Origin: Klebsiella spallanzanii
GTDB taxonomy: Bacteria; Pseudomonadota; Gammaproteobacteria; Enterobacterales; Enterobacteriaceae
Direction of reading: 5' to 3'
Length of the DNA: 64,000 nucleotides
Assembly (NCBI RefSeq): GCF_902158555.1
Contig: NZ_CABGGS010000012.1
Span: 46,486-110,485 of the forward strand
Shown here piece by piece: positions 39,293 through 47,723 of this stretch. Made by a program: the position numbers and the translations under genes. The notes under the pieces are model-generated. The model made no database searches. It was not told the DNA's origin and saw only the letters and a program-made list of their open reading frames with translations. Numbering within the stretch: position 1 is the first letter of the stretch; every line of letters starts with the position of its first letter.

Positions 39293-40201
39293 GTGGATTT
39301 ACGCGATCTGAAAACTTTTCTGCATCTGGCGGAAAGCCGCCATTTTGGCCGCAGCGCGCGGGCGATGCACGTGAGTCCTTCGACGCTATCCCGGCAAATT
39401 CAGCGCCTCGAAGAAGACCTCGGGCAGCCGTTGTTTGTGCGCGATAACCGCACGGTAACGCTCACCGAAGCGGGTGAAGAGCTGCGAACCTTTGCTCAGC
39501 AGACGCTGTTGCAGTATCAGCAATTACGCCACACCATCGATCAGCAAGGACCGTCTCTGTCGGGTGAGCTACATATTTTCTGCTCGGTGACCGCCGCCTA
39601 TAGCCATCTTCCGCCCATTCTCGACCGTTTTCGTGCCGAACATCCTTCAGTAGAAATTAAGCTCACCACTGGCGATGCCGCTGATGCGATGGAGAAAGTG
39701 GTGACGGGTGAAGCCGATCTGGCGATTGCCGGTAAGCCAGAAACGCTACCCGGCGCGGTGGCGTTTTCCATGCTGGAGAATCTGGCGGTGGTGTTGATAG
39801 CACCGGCCTTACCTTGCCCGGTACGCAATCAGATTTCGGTTGAAAAACCAGACTGGTCAACGGTACCGTTTATCATGGCCGACCAGGGTCCGGTACGTCG
39901 CCGCATCGAACTCTGGTTTCGGCGCAATAAAATCAGCAACCCGTCAATTTATGCCACCGTAGGCGGGCATGAGGCGATGGTGTCGATGGTGGCACTCGGC
40001 TGCGGCGTGGCCCTGATTCCGGAAGTCGTGCTGGAGAATAGCCCGGAACCGGTACGTAACCGCGTGATGATTCTGGAGCGCAGCGATGAGAAAACGCCTT
40101 TTGAACTGGGCGTCTGCGTGCAAAAAAAACGGCTACATGAGCCGTTGGTTGACGCGTTCTGGAGAATCGTTCTGGAAAGAAAAATCGAAGAAGGCAAGTG
40201 A
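39293..40201 (+). CDS. ilvY: LysR-type activator IlvY
   Basis: Activator of ilvC that responds to acetolactate and acetohydroxybutyrate. The HTH is at residues 2-60 (LRDLKTFLHLAESRHFGRSARAMHVSPSTLSRQIQRLEEDLGQ), with the effector domain from about 92. GTG 39293 has GGAG 8 bases upstream and starts the protein VDLRDLKTF as in E. coli, giving 302 residues. In E. coli it faces ilvA directly; here 10.6 kb of accessory genes lie between. Confidence 0.98.
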   Translation: MDLRDLKTFLHLAESRHFGRSARAMHVSPSTLSRQIQRLEEDLGQPLFVRDNRTVTLTEAGEELRTFAQQTLLQYQQLRHTIDQQGPSLSGELHIFCSVTAAYSHLPPILDRFRAEHPSVEIKLTTGDAADAMEKVVTGEADLAIAGKPETLPGAVAFSMLENLAVVLIAPALPCPVRNQISVEKPDWSTVPFIMADQGPVRRRIELWFRRNKISNPSIYATVGGHEAMVSMVALGCGVALIPEVVLENSPEPVRNRVMILERSDEKTPFELGVCVQKKRLHEPLVDAFWRIVLERKIEEGK

Positions 40202-40204
40202 ACG

Positions 40205-40906
40205 CTATAGATCAGCCGGGTCAATTTGCTTCATCGTTTCTACCGTCATTAACCATTGATACAGCGGCTCCAGTTGACGGAATCCATCCGCCAGCAGCGT
40301 GACCAGATCGGCGTGGAAGAGTTTTTCCACGTCGTTATCCGTCGCCATCGCCGCAAAAGATTTACGGTGATACCAGTCTGAAATAGTCGGTTCGAGGTCT
40401 TTGACCAACGGCCGCTTATAGCTCTCCCCCACCAGTTCAAACGGTGCCCGACAGCAGCTAGCAACTTCCAGAAACTGCTCCGGACGCCGTTTCAACGTGT
40501 GGCGAAACAGATCCATCGTCGGTTTACTGGCGCTGTAGTAGCCCAGCCCGTAACGCAGCGTATCCGGACTGATTTCAAAGAAATACGCCGGGGCATCCGT
40601 CCAGTTTTTAGCTGAACGCTTAAAGGTCAGCCACATCCGGCTGCGATAAAGGGATTTATCGTGTGAAAAGCGGGTATCGCGATGAATGCGCGACAAGGTT
40701 TTGCCGATAGCGGAGCGGGTCTCTAGCTGTGGGTCGATCTCCAGCATCGCGGGTGCTAAATCATCCACCAGCGCGCGAAACGGCGTGAGTATGCTGCGAT
40801 CATAAATAAAACGGTGCTCTTCAAACCAGGTTTTATCGTTCTCGATACATACCTGCTGCAGAAAATTAAGCCCTTCTTGTGCAAAGCCCTGAAAGCGTCC
40901 CGCCAT
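40205..40906 (-). CDS. DUF2461 (TIGR02453) family protein
   Basis: A 233-residue cytoplasmic protein. It fits the DUF2461 pattern: LNFLQQVCIENDKTWFEEHR at the N-terminus, IHRDTRFSHDKSLYRSRMWLTFKR in the middle, GLGYYSASKPTMDLFR, and KRPLVKDLEP. The function is unknown. It is convergent with ilvY, ending 3 bases after its stop, and divergent from a DhaK gene. Confidence 0.8.
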   Translation of the reverse strand: MAGRFQGFAQEGLNFLQQVCIENDKTWFEEHRFIYDRSILTPFRALVDDLAPAMLEIDPQLETRSAIGKTLSRIHRDTRFSHDKSLYRSRMWLTFKRSAKNWTDAPAYFFEISPDTLRYGLGYYSASKPTMDLFRHTLKRRPEQFLEVASCCRAPFELVGESYKRPLVKDLEPTISDWYHRKSFAAMATDNDVEKLFHADLVTLLADGFRQLEPLYQWLMTVETMKQIDPADL

Positions 40907-41090
40907 CTGCTTGTCTCACTTAACAATGTTATGAATCCCCTTTTATAACTATCCAGAAATCCGGCGAAGCGCAACCTGAAATAATGCCCCTTGCCCTGGA
41001 GATTAATTGGTATCGAAGGTGCCAGGTCTAAACGGGTGCTGCGGGTAAAATCATCACTAAAGAAACAGTACCTTACGAGAGGGAGTGACG

Positions 41091-42095
41091 ATGCTGAAAC
41101 CCAAAAAGATCTTCAATAATACCGATAATATTCGCAGTGAAATCATTGAGGGGCTGGTGTATGCCGGCCAGGGAAAAATTAATGCTCTGCCGGAATACTG
41201 TGCAGTCTACCGCTCGATGGAATCTAGCGCACAAACCGTGATTGTCAGCGGTGGAGGCAGCGGCCATGAGCCAACCTTTGCCGGTTTCGTCGGTGAAGGC
41301 GGCATTGATGCCTGCGCGCTGGGTGAAGTGTTCACTTCCCCTTCACCCGATCAGATAATCGAAGCTAGCCGAGCAGTTCACCAGGGTAATGGCGTGCTGT
41401 TCCTCTATGGAAACTATTCCGGCGACGGCATGAATTTCGACATTGCTGCAGAAATCCTTGCTGAAGAAGGCATTGAGTGCCGCACCGTACGCGCTACCGA
41501 TGATATTGCTTCTGCACCGCTGGAAAGGTTCACCGACCGCCGTGGCGTAGGCGGCCTGGCATTTTTGTATAAGCTGTCAGGCGCTGCGGCACAGTTTGAA
41601 CATTACGCGCTGCCCGCGCTGGAAGCGCTGGCGCAAAAGGCTAATCGTAATATCCGCACTATCGGCGTAGCGCTGAGCGGCTGTGCGTTGCCGCAGTCCG
41701 ATGCCTTTAACTTCACGCTGGCAGATAATGAAATTGAGTTGGGAATTGGTATTCACGGCGAGCCGGGGCTGTGCCGCATTCCGCTACCGCATACCGATGA
41801 GCTGGTTGAAATGATGATCGAGCGCCTATGTGCCGATCTGCCTTTCGGCCAGGGCGATACAGTCTGCGTGTGTATCAACAATCTGGGTGCACTGAGTAAT
41901 ACAGAACTAATGGTGGTCACTCGCAAAGTCGGACTCTCGCTGGAAGCTCGCGGTATCGCCACCTTCGATGTGCAGGTTGGCCATTTCTGCACCTCATTAG
42001 AGATGTCCGGATTTTCGCTGAGCATGCTGCGCCTGGATGAAGAAATGCAGCGTCTGTACAACTATCCCATCAACACCTTCGGCTGGAGAAAATAA
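41091..42095 (+). CDS. Dihydroxyacetone kinase subunit DhaK (first copy)
   Basis: Substrate-binding subunit of a two-component kinase for dihydroxyacetone or a similar short ketose. All key residues of the E. coli DhaK are kept: H59 in SGGGSGHEPT, D112 in NYSGDGMNFD (general base), and H222 in IGIHGEPG (forms the hemiaminal with the substrate carbonyl). The 334-residue length fits. ATG 41091 has GGAG upstream. One base separates its stop from the dhaL ATG, so they are coupled. No dhaM is adjacent. Confidence 0.88.
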   Translation: MLKPKKIFNNTDNIRSEIIEGLVYAGQGKINALPEYCAVYRSMESSAQTVIVSGGGSGHEPTFAGFVGEGGIDACALGEVFTSPSPDQIIEASRAVHQGNGVLFLYGNYSGDGMNFDIAAEILAEEGIECRTVRATDDIASAPLERFTDRRGVGGLAFLYKLSGAAAQFEHYALPALEALAQKANRNIRTIGVALSGCALPQSDAFNFTLADNEIELGIGIHGEPGLCRIPLPHTDELVEMMIERLCADLPFGQGDTVCVCINNLGALSNTELMVVTRKVGLSLEARGIATFDVQVGHFCTSLEMSGFSLSMLRLDEEMQRLYNYPINTFGWRK

Positions 42096-42096
42096 G

Positions 42097-42726
42097 ATGG
42101 ATACCACACAGTTCACCGCCTGTCTGCTGTACGTCGCTGAAGGGATGATCGCCAGCGAATCGCGCCTGACCGCGCTCGATCAGGTCATCGGCGATGGCGA
42201 TCACGGTATCGGTATTAAACGTGGTTTTAGCGCATTGAAAAATCTGCTGAGCGCACCGGGATTTTCCTCTGCTGATGTTGGCGACTGCCTGTTACAAAGC
42301 GGTACTCGCCTGATGACCAGTATGGGCGGTGCTTCCGGGGCTATCTTTGGCACGCTATTTCGCGCTGGCGGTAAAGAGCTGGCTGGCCATTCAGAGTTTA
42401 ATACAGCAACACTCGCCGAGTGGCTGGCAGTGGGTATGCAGGCCATCCACCAACGCGGCGGCGCGGAGCCGGGAGACAAAACCATGGTCGATGCGCTAGC
42501 CGCCGCCGCCGAACAGGCCAAAACGAATACCGCGCTGCCTTTAGCGAAAGCGCTAACGTACTGCGCGCAGGCGGCAATGAGGGGTGCAGAAGGAACCAGC
42601 ACGATGGTCGCCCGCTTTGGCCGCGCGAAAAACCTCGGCGAAAGGGCTATTGGCCATTGCGATCCAGGGGCGGTGTCGATGGCGCTGATACTACAGTTTA
42701 TGGATGATTTCGCTAACCGTACCTAG
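42097..42726 (+). CDS. Dihydroxyacetone kinase subunit DhaL (first copy)
   Basis: ADP/ATP-binding helical-barrel subunit, 209 residues. The Mg-nucleotide motif is intact: D28, D33, D35 and H36 in LDQVIGDGDHGIG. The MGGASGAIFGTLF loop and CDPGAVSM are as in functional DhaL. It carries out phosphoryl transfer to the ketose held by DhaK. Whether the phosphoryl source is a DhaM protein or free ATP cannot be read from this locus. The pair ends at a bidirectional terminator facing the large PTS cluster. Confidence 0.88.
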   Translation: MDTTQFTACLLYVAEGMIASESRLTALDQVIGDGDHGIGIKRGFSALKNLLSAPGFSSADVGDCLLQSGTRLMTSMGGASGAIFGTLFRAGGKELAGHSEFNTATLAEWLAVGMQAIHQRGGAEPGDKTMVDALAAAAEQAKTNTALPLAKALTYCAQAAMRGAEGTSTMVARFGRAKNLGERAIGHCDPGAVSMALILQFMDDFANRT

Positions 42727-42736
42727 CCCGAACGAC

Positions 42737-42768
42737 AAAAACCCGGCAACAAAAAGCCGGGTTTTATG
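42737..42768. terminator. Bidirectional terminator between the two DhaKL operons
   Basis: AAAACCCGGC and GCCGGGTTTT form a 10-bp stem with T-runs of at least four on both strands. It lies just after the plus-strand dhaL stop and about 65 bases after the minus-strand HPr gene, so it can end both convergent operons. Confidence 0.85.
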
Positions 42769-42830
42769 GCATTTAGCATCAAATACCCCTGGAGCCAGCG
42801 CTAACGCGCCTCATCCAGGGACGATGCCCT

Positions 42831-43097
42831 CTAATCAAAACCAAAGCCTTCGGCAAACAGCACTTTCAGCTTCGCCATCGCCTCTTGTTCATCGCTACCG
42901 CTACAGATGATCTCCAGCGATCCCTTGCCTTTGATCCCTGCTCCGAGAATGCTCATGATACTCTTTCCCTTGATAATTTTCCCGTTGTAGATCATCTCGA
43001 TCCGCGATTGATACTGCGCACAGGCTTTAGCCAGAACACCAGCAGGACGGGCGTGAATACCGTGTTGATTGCTGATTCTCACAACTTCTTTCAACAT
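42831..43097 (-). CDS. Free-standing HPr-family phosphocarrier
   Basis: An 88-residue PTS HPr-like protein. The phosphorylated histidine is H15 in QHGIHARPAGVLA, and the GKIIKGKSIMSILGAG stretch corresponds to the Ser46 region. It lies directly downstream of the second dhaL. In E. coli the HPr domain is part of DhaM (EIIA-HPr-EI-like fusion); here only the HPr part exists, with no EIIA-mannose domain nearby. It may relay phosphate to the Gat-type EIIA or to the kinase. ATG 43097 follows AAAGGAA. Confidence 0.85.
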   Translation of the reverse strand: MLKEVVRISNQHGIHARPAGVLAKACAQYQSRIEMIYNGKIIKGKSIMSILGAGIKGKGSLEIICSGSDEQEAMAKLKVLFAEGFGFD

Positions 43098-43113
43098 AAT
43101 AGCGGTTCCTTTC

Positions 43114-43755
43114 TCACTGCCCGTCCGCCGGGCAAATAGCCTGAATAAAATTAAAATAACCCTGAATAAGAAGCTGAGCGACCATCGCACCAGGATCGAC
43201 CAACGTCCGCGAACGCTCGCCGTGAATCGCCGCTCGTCCATGCTTTGCCACCATGTTGGTAGTTTGCTGTACGCCCTGTTGTGCCTGTAACAACGCCTCC
43301 CGGGCTTGCTCCAGCGGAGCAACTGTGGTTTTTAGAGCGACCAGCGCCGGCGCCATACCATCAAGAAACGTTTTTTCACCCGGCAGCGCTTTACCACGCT
43401 GCTGTACACCGTCATACCAGGCCTGGAAAAATGCGCCCATATCTGCCGGAACCATCGTTTCCTGCGCCTTAAACGCTTTACCGGCCTGCATTAGCCCGGA
43501 AGCCATGAGCGTCCCCATGGTGGACGGCACCGCCGAAGACATCGCCTTGCCCGCCATATAAAAAAACCGTCCTAGATCGCGTTCGTTGCTGCGCTGAGCA
43601 TAGGCAGCAGCCGCTGCAAAACCGTCGCTCATAGTTAGCCCCAGATCGCCATCCCCCACAACACTATCCAGCTCGGTCAGCGTCTGCTTATTGCCCAGCA
43701 TCACACGTGCCCACTCGGCAAAAAGCAGGCACAGTTCTTTTGCATCCCACGTCAT
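43114..43755 (-). CDS. DhaL-like kinase subunit (second, divergent copy)
   Basis: A 213-residue DhaL-family protein. The metal-binding aspartates D30, D35 and D37 are kept in LDSVVGDGDLGLTM, but the residue after them is leucine (38) where the first copy has histidine. The GGASG-type loop is altered to SAVPSTMGTLM. LVDPGAM near the end is conserved. These changes suggest another substrate or phosphoryl partner rather than a dead enzyme. It is co-operonic with the second dhaK (9-base gap) and HPr (16-base gap). Confidence 0.82.
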   Translation of the reverse strand: MTWDAKELCLLFAEWARVMLGNKQTLTELDSVVGDGDLGLTMSDGFAAAAAYAQRSNERDLGRFFYMAGKAMSSAVPSTMGTLMASGLMQAGKAFKAQETMVPADMGAFFQAWYDGVQQRGKALPGEKTFLDGMAPALVALKTTVAPLEQAREALLQAQQGVQQTTNMVAKHGRAAIHGERSRTLVDPGAMVAQLLIQGYFNFIQAICPADGQ

Positions 43756-43764
43756 AACATCTCC

Positions 43765-44775
43765 TTAGGCGGGAAACTGGCGGAACATTGGCGTATCGGC
43801 ACCCGCATTAAGCAGCGCTTTGAGTTCCTCATCTACTGGCATCAGGCTGATGGACACTCCGGTCATCTCCATTGCCGTAGCGAATTCACCTACCCACACG
43901 CGGAAAACTCGAATGTTGCTCTCGGCCAGAATCTGATTCACGTGACGATACATCAGATACAGCTCTTCCAGCGGCGTTGCCCCGAGTCCGTTTATCAGTA
44001 CTGCCACCTCGTCCCCTTGCTGACAGGGAGAGTCCGCCAGCAGCCAGGACATCATCTCTTCAGCGATCGGTTCAGCATTCAGCCGTGGGCCACGGCGGAT
44101 CCCACTTTCACCGTGAATACCCATGCCAATTTCCATCTCATTGTCGCCAATATGAAAACCTGGCTTGCCGATGCGCGGTACAATGCACGGCGACAGCGCC
44201 ACGCCAAGCGTGCGTACACTATCACCTGCTTTTTGCGCAATGCGCCGCACGGTATCGAGATCATCCATTCTGGCCGCCGCCGCACCGGCGCATTTGTAGA
44301 CGAAAAAAATACCCGCTACGCCGCGTCGCGTAGTGACACCATCACTCGAGGCCGCACCAGCGGAATCATCGGCAGCCACCACCGTACAGGTGCGAATATC
44401 GCTCTCCATATCAGCCATTTCCGCAGCCATATCAAAATTGAAAATATCGCCGTTGTAGTTACCGTACAGATAAAGCACGCCCGCTCCATCGTCTACTTCC
44501 TGCGTGACGGCAAGGATTTGCTCAGGGGATGGCGACTGAAAAACATCACCGATCGCACAGCCATCCAGCATCCCCTTACCGACATAACCCAGAAACAGCG
44601 GCAGGTGTCCGGAACCCCCACCGGTCACAATACCGACCTTTCCCGGCACCGGACGCGCGGTGACTAAACAGTGCAGATCGTCATTAACGAAGCGGAAGCG
44701 ATCGGGGTGCGCCAGGTAAATACCTTCCAGCATCTCCGGGATAAAATCCTCCGCCTGATTGATAAACTTCTTCAT
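43765..44775 (-). CDS. DhaK-like kinase subunit (second copy)
   Basis: A 336-residue DhaK-family protein with the catalytic set intact: H57 in TGGGSGHLPL, D110 in GNYNGDIFNFD and H221 in MGIHGESG. It differs clearly from the first copy (GHLP rather than GHEP, GES rather than GEP). Proteins of this class phosphorylate dihydroxyacetone, erythrulose or related ketoses through a hemiaminal with the histidine. ATG 44775 follows GGAG. Its place after a class II aldolase suggests that it acts on the cleavage product or on the ketose precursor. Confidence 0.85.
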   Translation of the reverse strand: MKKFINQAEDFIPEMLEGIYLAHPDRFRFVNDDLHCLVTARPVPGKVGIVTGGGSGHLPLFLGYVGKGMLDGCAIGDVFQSPSPEQILAVTQEVDDGAGVLYLYGNYNGDIFNFDMAAEMADMESDIRTCTVVAADDSAGAASSDGVTTRRGVAGIFFVYKCAGAAAARMDDLDTVRRIAQKAGDSVRTLGVALSPCIVPRIGKPGFHIGDNEMEIGMGIHGESGIRRGPRLNAEPIAEEMMSWLLADSPCQQGDEVAVLINGLGATPLEELYLMYRHVNQILAESNIRVFRVWVGEFATAMEMTGVSISLMPVDEELKALLNAGADTPMFRQFPA

Positions 44776-44826
44776 GCTTTCTCTCCATGAATGCCCCACC
44801 TGGACGGACGGGGTACGAAAGGTCGA

Positions 44827-45489
44827 TTAGCGGACAAACTTAATCTGCGAAGGATATTCCCAACGCTGTAACTCTTCCGACGCAAAAGATTCTGGTTCTT
44901 TACCGCCGTTAATCATCAGCGCGTGATAGTAAATCTGAGCCATTTCTTCAAGATAGGCGGATTTCAGCACCGCTTCATACGGGTCTTTATCCACACCGAT
45001 AGCACCATGTTTTTCCATCAGGATGGCATCCGCGCGTTTGATAGGCTCGATGACGCTATTCGACAGCGCGGTCGTTCCCGGACGGCCATATGGTGCGACC
45101 GGGATCACCCCGTCTTTCAGATTAAGGATGGCGCACTCGTATACCACTGCAGGAATCGGCTTATTCAGTACGGCAAACGACGTAGCGTAAAGGGAGTGGG
45201 TATGAGAGATAGCGAAAACATCCGGACGCGCCTTATAAATCTCAATATGCATCAGGCATTCGCTGGTCGGGCGCAAGCCTGCTTCACTTTCAATCACATT
45301 AGCCTCAACGTCCATAACGACAATATCCCTTGGCGTTAAATGCATTTTATCAATAGTTGTCGGGGTTACCAGAATAAGTCCGGTATCTTTATCTCGTACG
45401 CTGGAGTTACCCGCTTTGTGTTTACATAACTCCCACTGTTGCGCGGTTCTGGCCATTTCAACAACATGTTTTTTCTGGATCTCTAGCAT
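44827..45489 (-). CDS. Class II aldolase/adducin family protein, fuculose-phosphate-aldolase-like
   Basis: A 220-residue zinc aldolase of the FucA/AraD family. The zinc histidines H96, H98 (SHTHSLYA) and H161 (EKHGAIGV), the catalytic E77 (PTSECLMHIEIY) and the phosphate-binding KAGNSS (25-30) are all visible. Such enzymes cleave ketose-1-phosphates to DHAP and an aldehyde, or epimerise ribulose-5-P. In this cluster it would act on the phosphorylated product of the galactitol-type PTS. It lies between the regulator and the second dhaK gene. Confidence 0.88.
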   Translation of the reverse strand: MLEIQKKHVVEMARTAQQWELCKHKAGNSSVRDKDTGLILVTPTTIDKMHLTPRDIVVMDVEANVIESEAGLRPTSECLMHIEIYKARPDVFAISHTHSLYATSFAVLNKPIPAVVYECAILNLKDGVIPVAPYGRPGTTALSNSVIEPIKRADAILMEKHGAIGVDKDPYEAVLKSAYLEEMAQIYYHALMINGGKEPESFASEELQRWEYPSQIKFVR

Positions 45490-45528
45490 AATATTTATCC
45501 TGTATACGGTGGTAAGGGCGTGCGCTAT

Positions 45529-45576
45529 CGCGACAGGTATTGTCGTGAATAACGTTGCAGCGTATTAGCTGCAACG
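45529..45576 (-). other. Tandem hairpins between the PRD regulator and aldolase genes
   Basis: Two adjacent perfect stems lie just after the regulator stop: CGTTGCAGC/GCTGCAACG (45553-45576) and one with six bases of TGTCG/CGACA type (45529-45547). The first is followed on the minus strand by TTATT. They may partly terminate transcription or stop decay, giving different levels of PTS/regulator and aldolase/kinase mRNA. Confidence 0.5.
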
Positions 45577-45591
45577 GAGTTCAGTTACTGA

Positions 45592-47655
45592 TTAATGGTG
45601 GCAAGAAATTTCTTTTATTAAGGTATATTCATCTTGTGCTCGACGAATAACATTCCCACCATCATAAAATTCGAGAAATTCATTTAATTGGGCCAAAGCC
45701 TTTAAGTGTTTTTGCGGATTATGGGTTGCCAGGACGATAATAACATCGGCCTGCATATAATCGGCGAAGGCAATCTTGTACGGCAGGCGTAACAGCGCCA
45801 TACCGGTTTCCAGCGCCCCATCGTCGACGCCCGCATGGGCAATAATGACGCCATCAGCCAGCATAATATAGGGCTGCTCTTCAGCAATTTTATTAAGCAT
45901 AATCTGTACGTAGCGCGGCTCGATAATGCCTGTGTGCAGCAGCGACGCCGACGCCTGGGTAATCGCTAACTGCCATGAGTCAGGCAGTTCAGCAGCAAAC
46001 TGAACGTGTGCGCGGCTAAGCAGATCGGTCAATGATGGCGTTGGCAGTTCAAAACTGCCAACCGAACTCGCTGCGCTGCTTTCAGCATAAATATAACTGG
46101 CAAGCGCTCGCTGTAGCCCTTTATGATCGACGATGTTGCCAAAACGCTCAAAAATAAGCAGCAGTTGTTCAATCTGAATAATATTCGGATCTACGCCTTG
46201 CAAGGCGCTGAGCACATGATTACGGAAAGCGCTTTTATGGATACTGCTAATGGATGGGTTCACCACAAATACCATCTTGCTGGTATTCAGATGAGTGGTA
46301 GAAAAAACAACATCATAATGACCGGTGTAACGCTCAAACTCACGACGAGAAAGCATCTGTGTGAAATGCAGCTCCGGAAACAGTACCTGTAGGGTCAGGA
46401 ACAGGTAGGTTGAAATCGTAGCGCTGTTTTCGCATACCACAACCGCCGTTTTCTGCAGATTAATTTGATGAATAACACCTTCACGCGTCAGCCAACCGCC
46501 AAACAGCACCGTCAGAAACGCCATCTCTTCGTCAGGAATTTCACAGTGCAAAAGCGTCTCAAACGGTACCGATGCCCTGCGTACCATTTCATGCAGGTGG
46601 CTAAATTCTTTCACCACCAGATCGTAGGCGCTGCTGGTGTTGGGTAGATGATAGCGGATGCGATAATACGCAGGTTTCCAGTGCTGATAAATTTTTTCAA
46701 TCAGCTCATTTTTCTCTTTAATTGTCACGCAACTTATTTTTTCAAAGCCATCAACAACCGCAACAACGCTTTCAAGTAAAATGGTGTCCAGATGAAAATA
46801 TTTATCCGCAATACTCTGAATATTTGAGCTCTGGATTAGTGCCGTCAGGAAAATCAGTTCATTTTCACTATTGATATTGATTTTACTGATAACGCTTTGC
46901 ATCAGAGTAAACGCTCTGCTTCGGCTAATATCGGCATAGCTGCTCGGAATATGGACCAGGTTTTTGCCCGATTCAATACGGTGCAGAACAAAGCAGATGA
47001 AATAAATAAGCTCCTGGAGCTGACGATCTGTAAATTGAATTTTAAAGCGTTTTTCTATTTCACTAAAAACGTTGCCGACTTTTTCCAGATACTCACTCAT
47101 CACATTGTTATATTGGGCGATAACATTTTTTGCTACCGGAATTTCCAGCACCCGACGCAAACAGTTCAGCAGCAAATAGCGCTTCTCCAGCTCCTCGCCA
47201 AGAATATGGTAGCCATTTCCCCGATCGTAGCTAATCTCCAGTCCATGATCGATAACCTCTATACGCACTTTTTTCAGATCATTGATGATTGTGTTCTGGC
47301 TTACCCCTAGCGACGACGAGAGGTGCAGCAGCGACAATCTTTCACTGCGCGTTAGCAGCATGAAGATTATCATCTGCCCCCGCTCTTCTTCTGAAAACAG
47401 ATAGCGGTGTTCGGTCTCAGAGGTCTGATTCTGGCGAAAATACTCAATCACGTGTCGTGGGATATGTAATTTCCCCGTCTTCAGGCGATTAATACGATCA
47501 AAGTGGTTTGACTCCAGATAATCATTCACCTTTTTCAGCGTATAGCTCAGTTGCTTACGCGTCAGGCAAAACTGTTCTTCAAGCTTCGTTCCTGTAATGC
47601 TGGGGTCATTCACAATGGCATCCAGAACTTCGACAACGCGTTTATCCATAGCCAT
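45592..47655 (-). CDS. PRD-containing transcriptional activator, MtlR/LicR type
   Basis: A 687-residue modular regulator: two N-terminal HTH segments (about 1-60 and 95-130, LSSSLGVSQNTIINDLKKV), two PTS regulation domains (about 185-290 with H225, and 295-400 with H336), a galactitol-type EIIB domain with C408 (TAVVVCENSAT) and a C-terminal EIIA domain with H607 (VIIAHAGVDDG). Phosphorylation by the PTS at these sites sets activity according to sugar flux and carbon status. It lies inside the operon between EIIC and the aldolase, and most likely activates it. ATG 47655 follows AGGAG. Confidence 0.88.
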   Translation of the reverse strand: MAMDKRVVEVLDAIVNDPSITGTKLEEQFCLTRKQLSYTLKKVNDYLESNHFDRINRLKTGKLHIPRHVIEYFRQNQTSETEHRYLFSEEERGQMIIFMLLTRSERLSLLHLSSSLGVSQNTIINDLKKVRIEVIDHGLEISYDRGNGYHILGEELEKRYLLLNCLRRVLEIPVAKNVIAQYNNVMSEYLEKVGNVFSEIEKRFKIQFTDRQLQELIYFICFVLHRIESGKNLVHIPSSYADISRSRAFTLMQSVISKININSENELIFLTALIQSSNIQSIADKYFHLDTILLESVVAVVDGFEKISCVTIKEKNELIEKIYQHWKPAYYRIRYHLPNTSSAYDLVVKEFSHLHEMVRRASVPFETLLHCEIPDEEMAFLTVLFGGWLTREGVIHQINLQKTAVVVCENSATISTYLFLTLQVLFPELHFTQMLSRREFERYTGHYDVVFSTTHLNTSKMVFVVNPSISSIHKSAFRNHVLSALQGVDPNIIQIEQLLLIFERFGNIVDHKGLQRALASYIYAESSAASSVGSFELPTPSLTDLLSRAHVQFAAELPDSWQLAITQASASLLHTGIIEPRYVQIMLNKIAEEQPYIMLADGVIIAHAGVDDGALETGMALLRLPYKIAFADYMQADVIIVLATHNPQKHLKALAQLNEFLEFYDGGNVIRRAQDEYTLIKEISCHH

Positions 47656-47723
47656 GCCAACTCTCCTGCGAAGAAAAATCTGGCGACGAAACCAGCCGCC
47701 AGAAATAAACGTGGTTTCCTGCG

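Noticed and set aside
40907..41090. CRP or GntR operator upstream of the first dhaK
   Set aside because: I looked for the TGACATGTCA and GAATTAAC words and for a CRP site in this gap and found none that were convincing.
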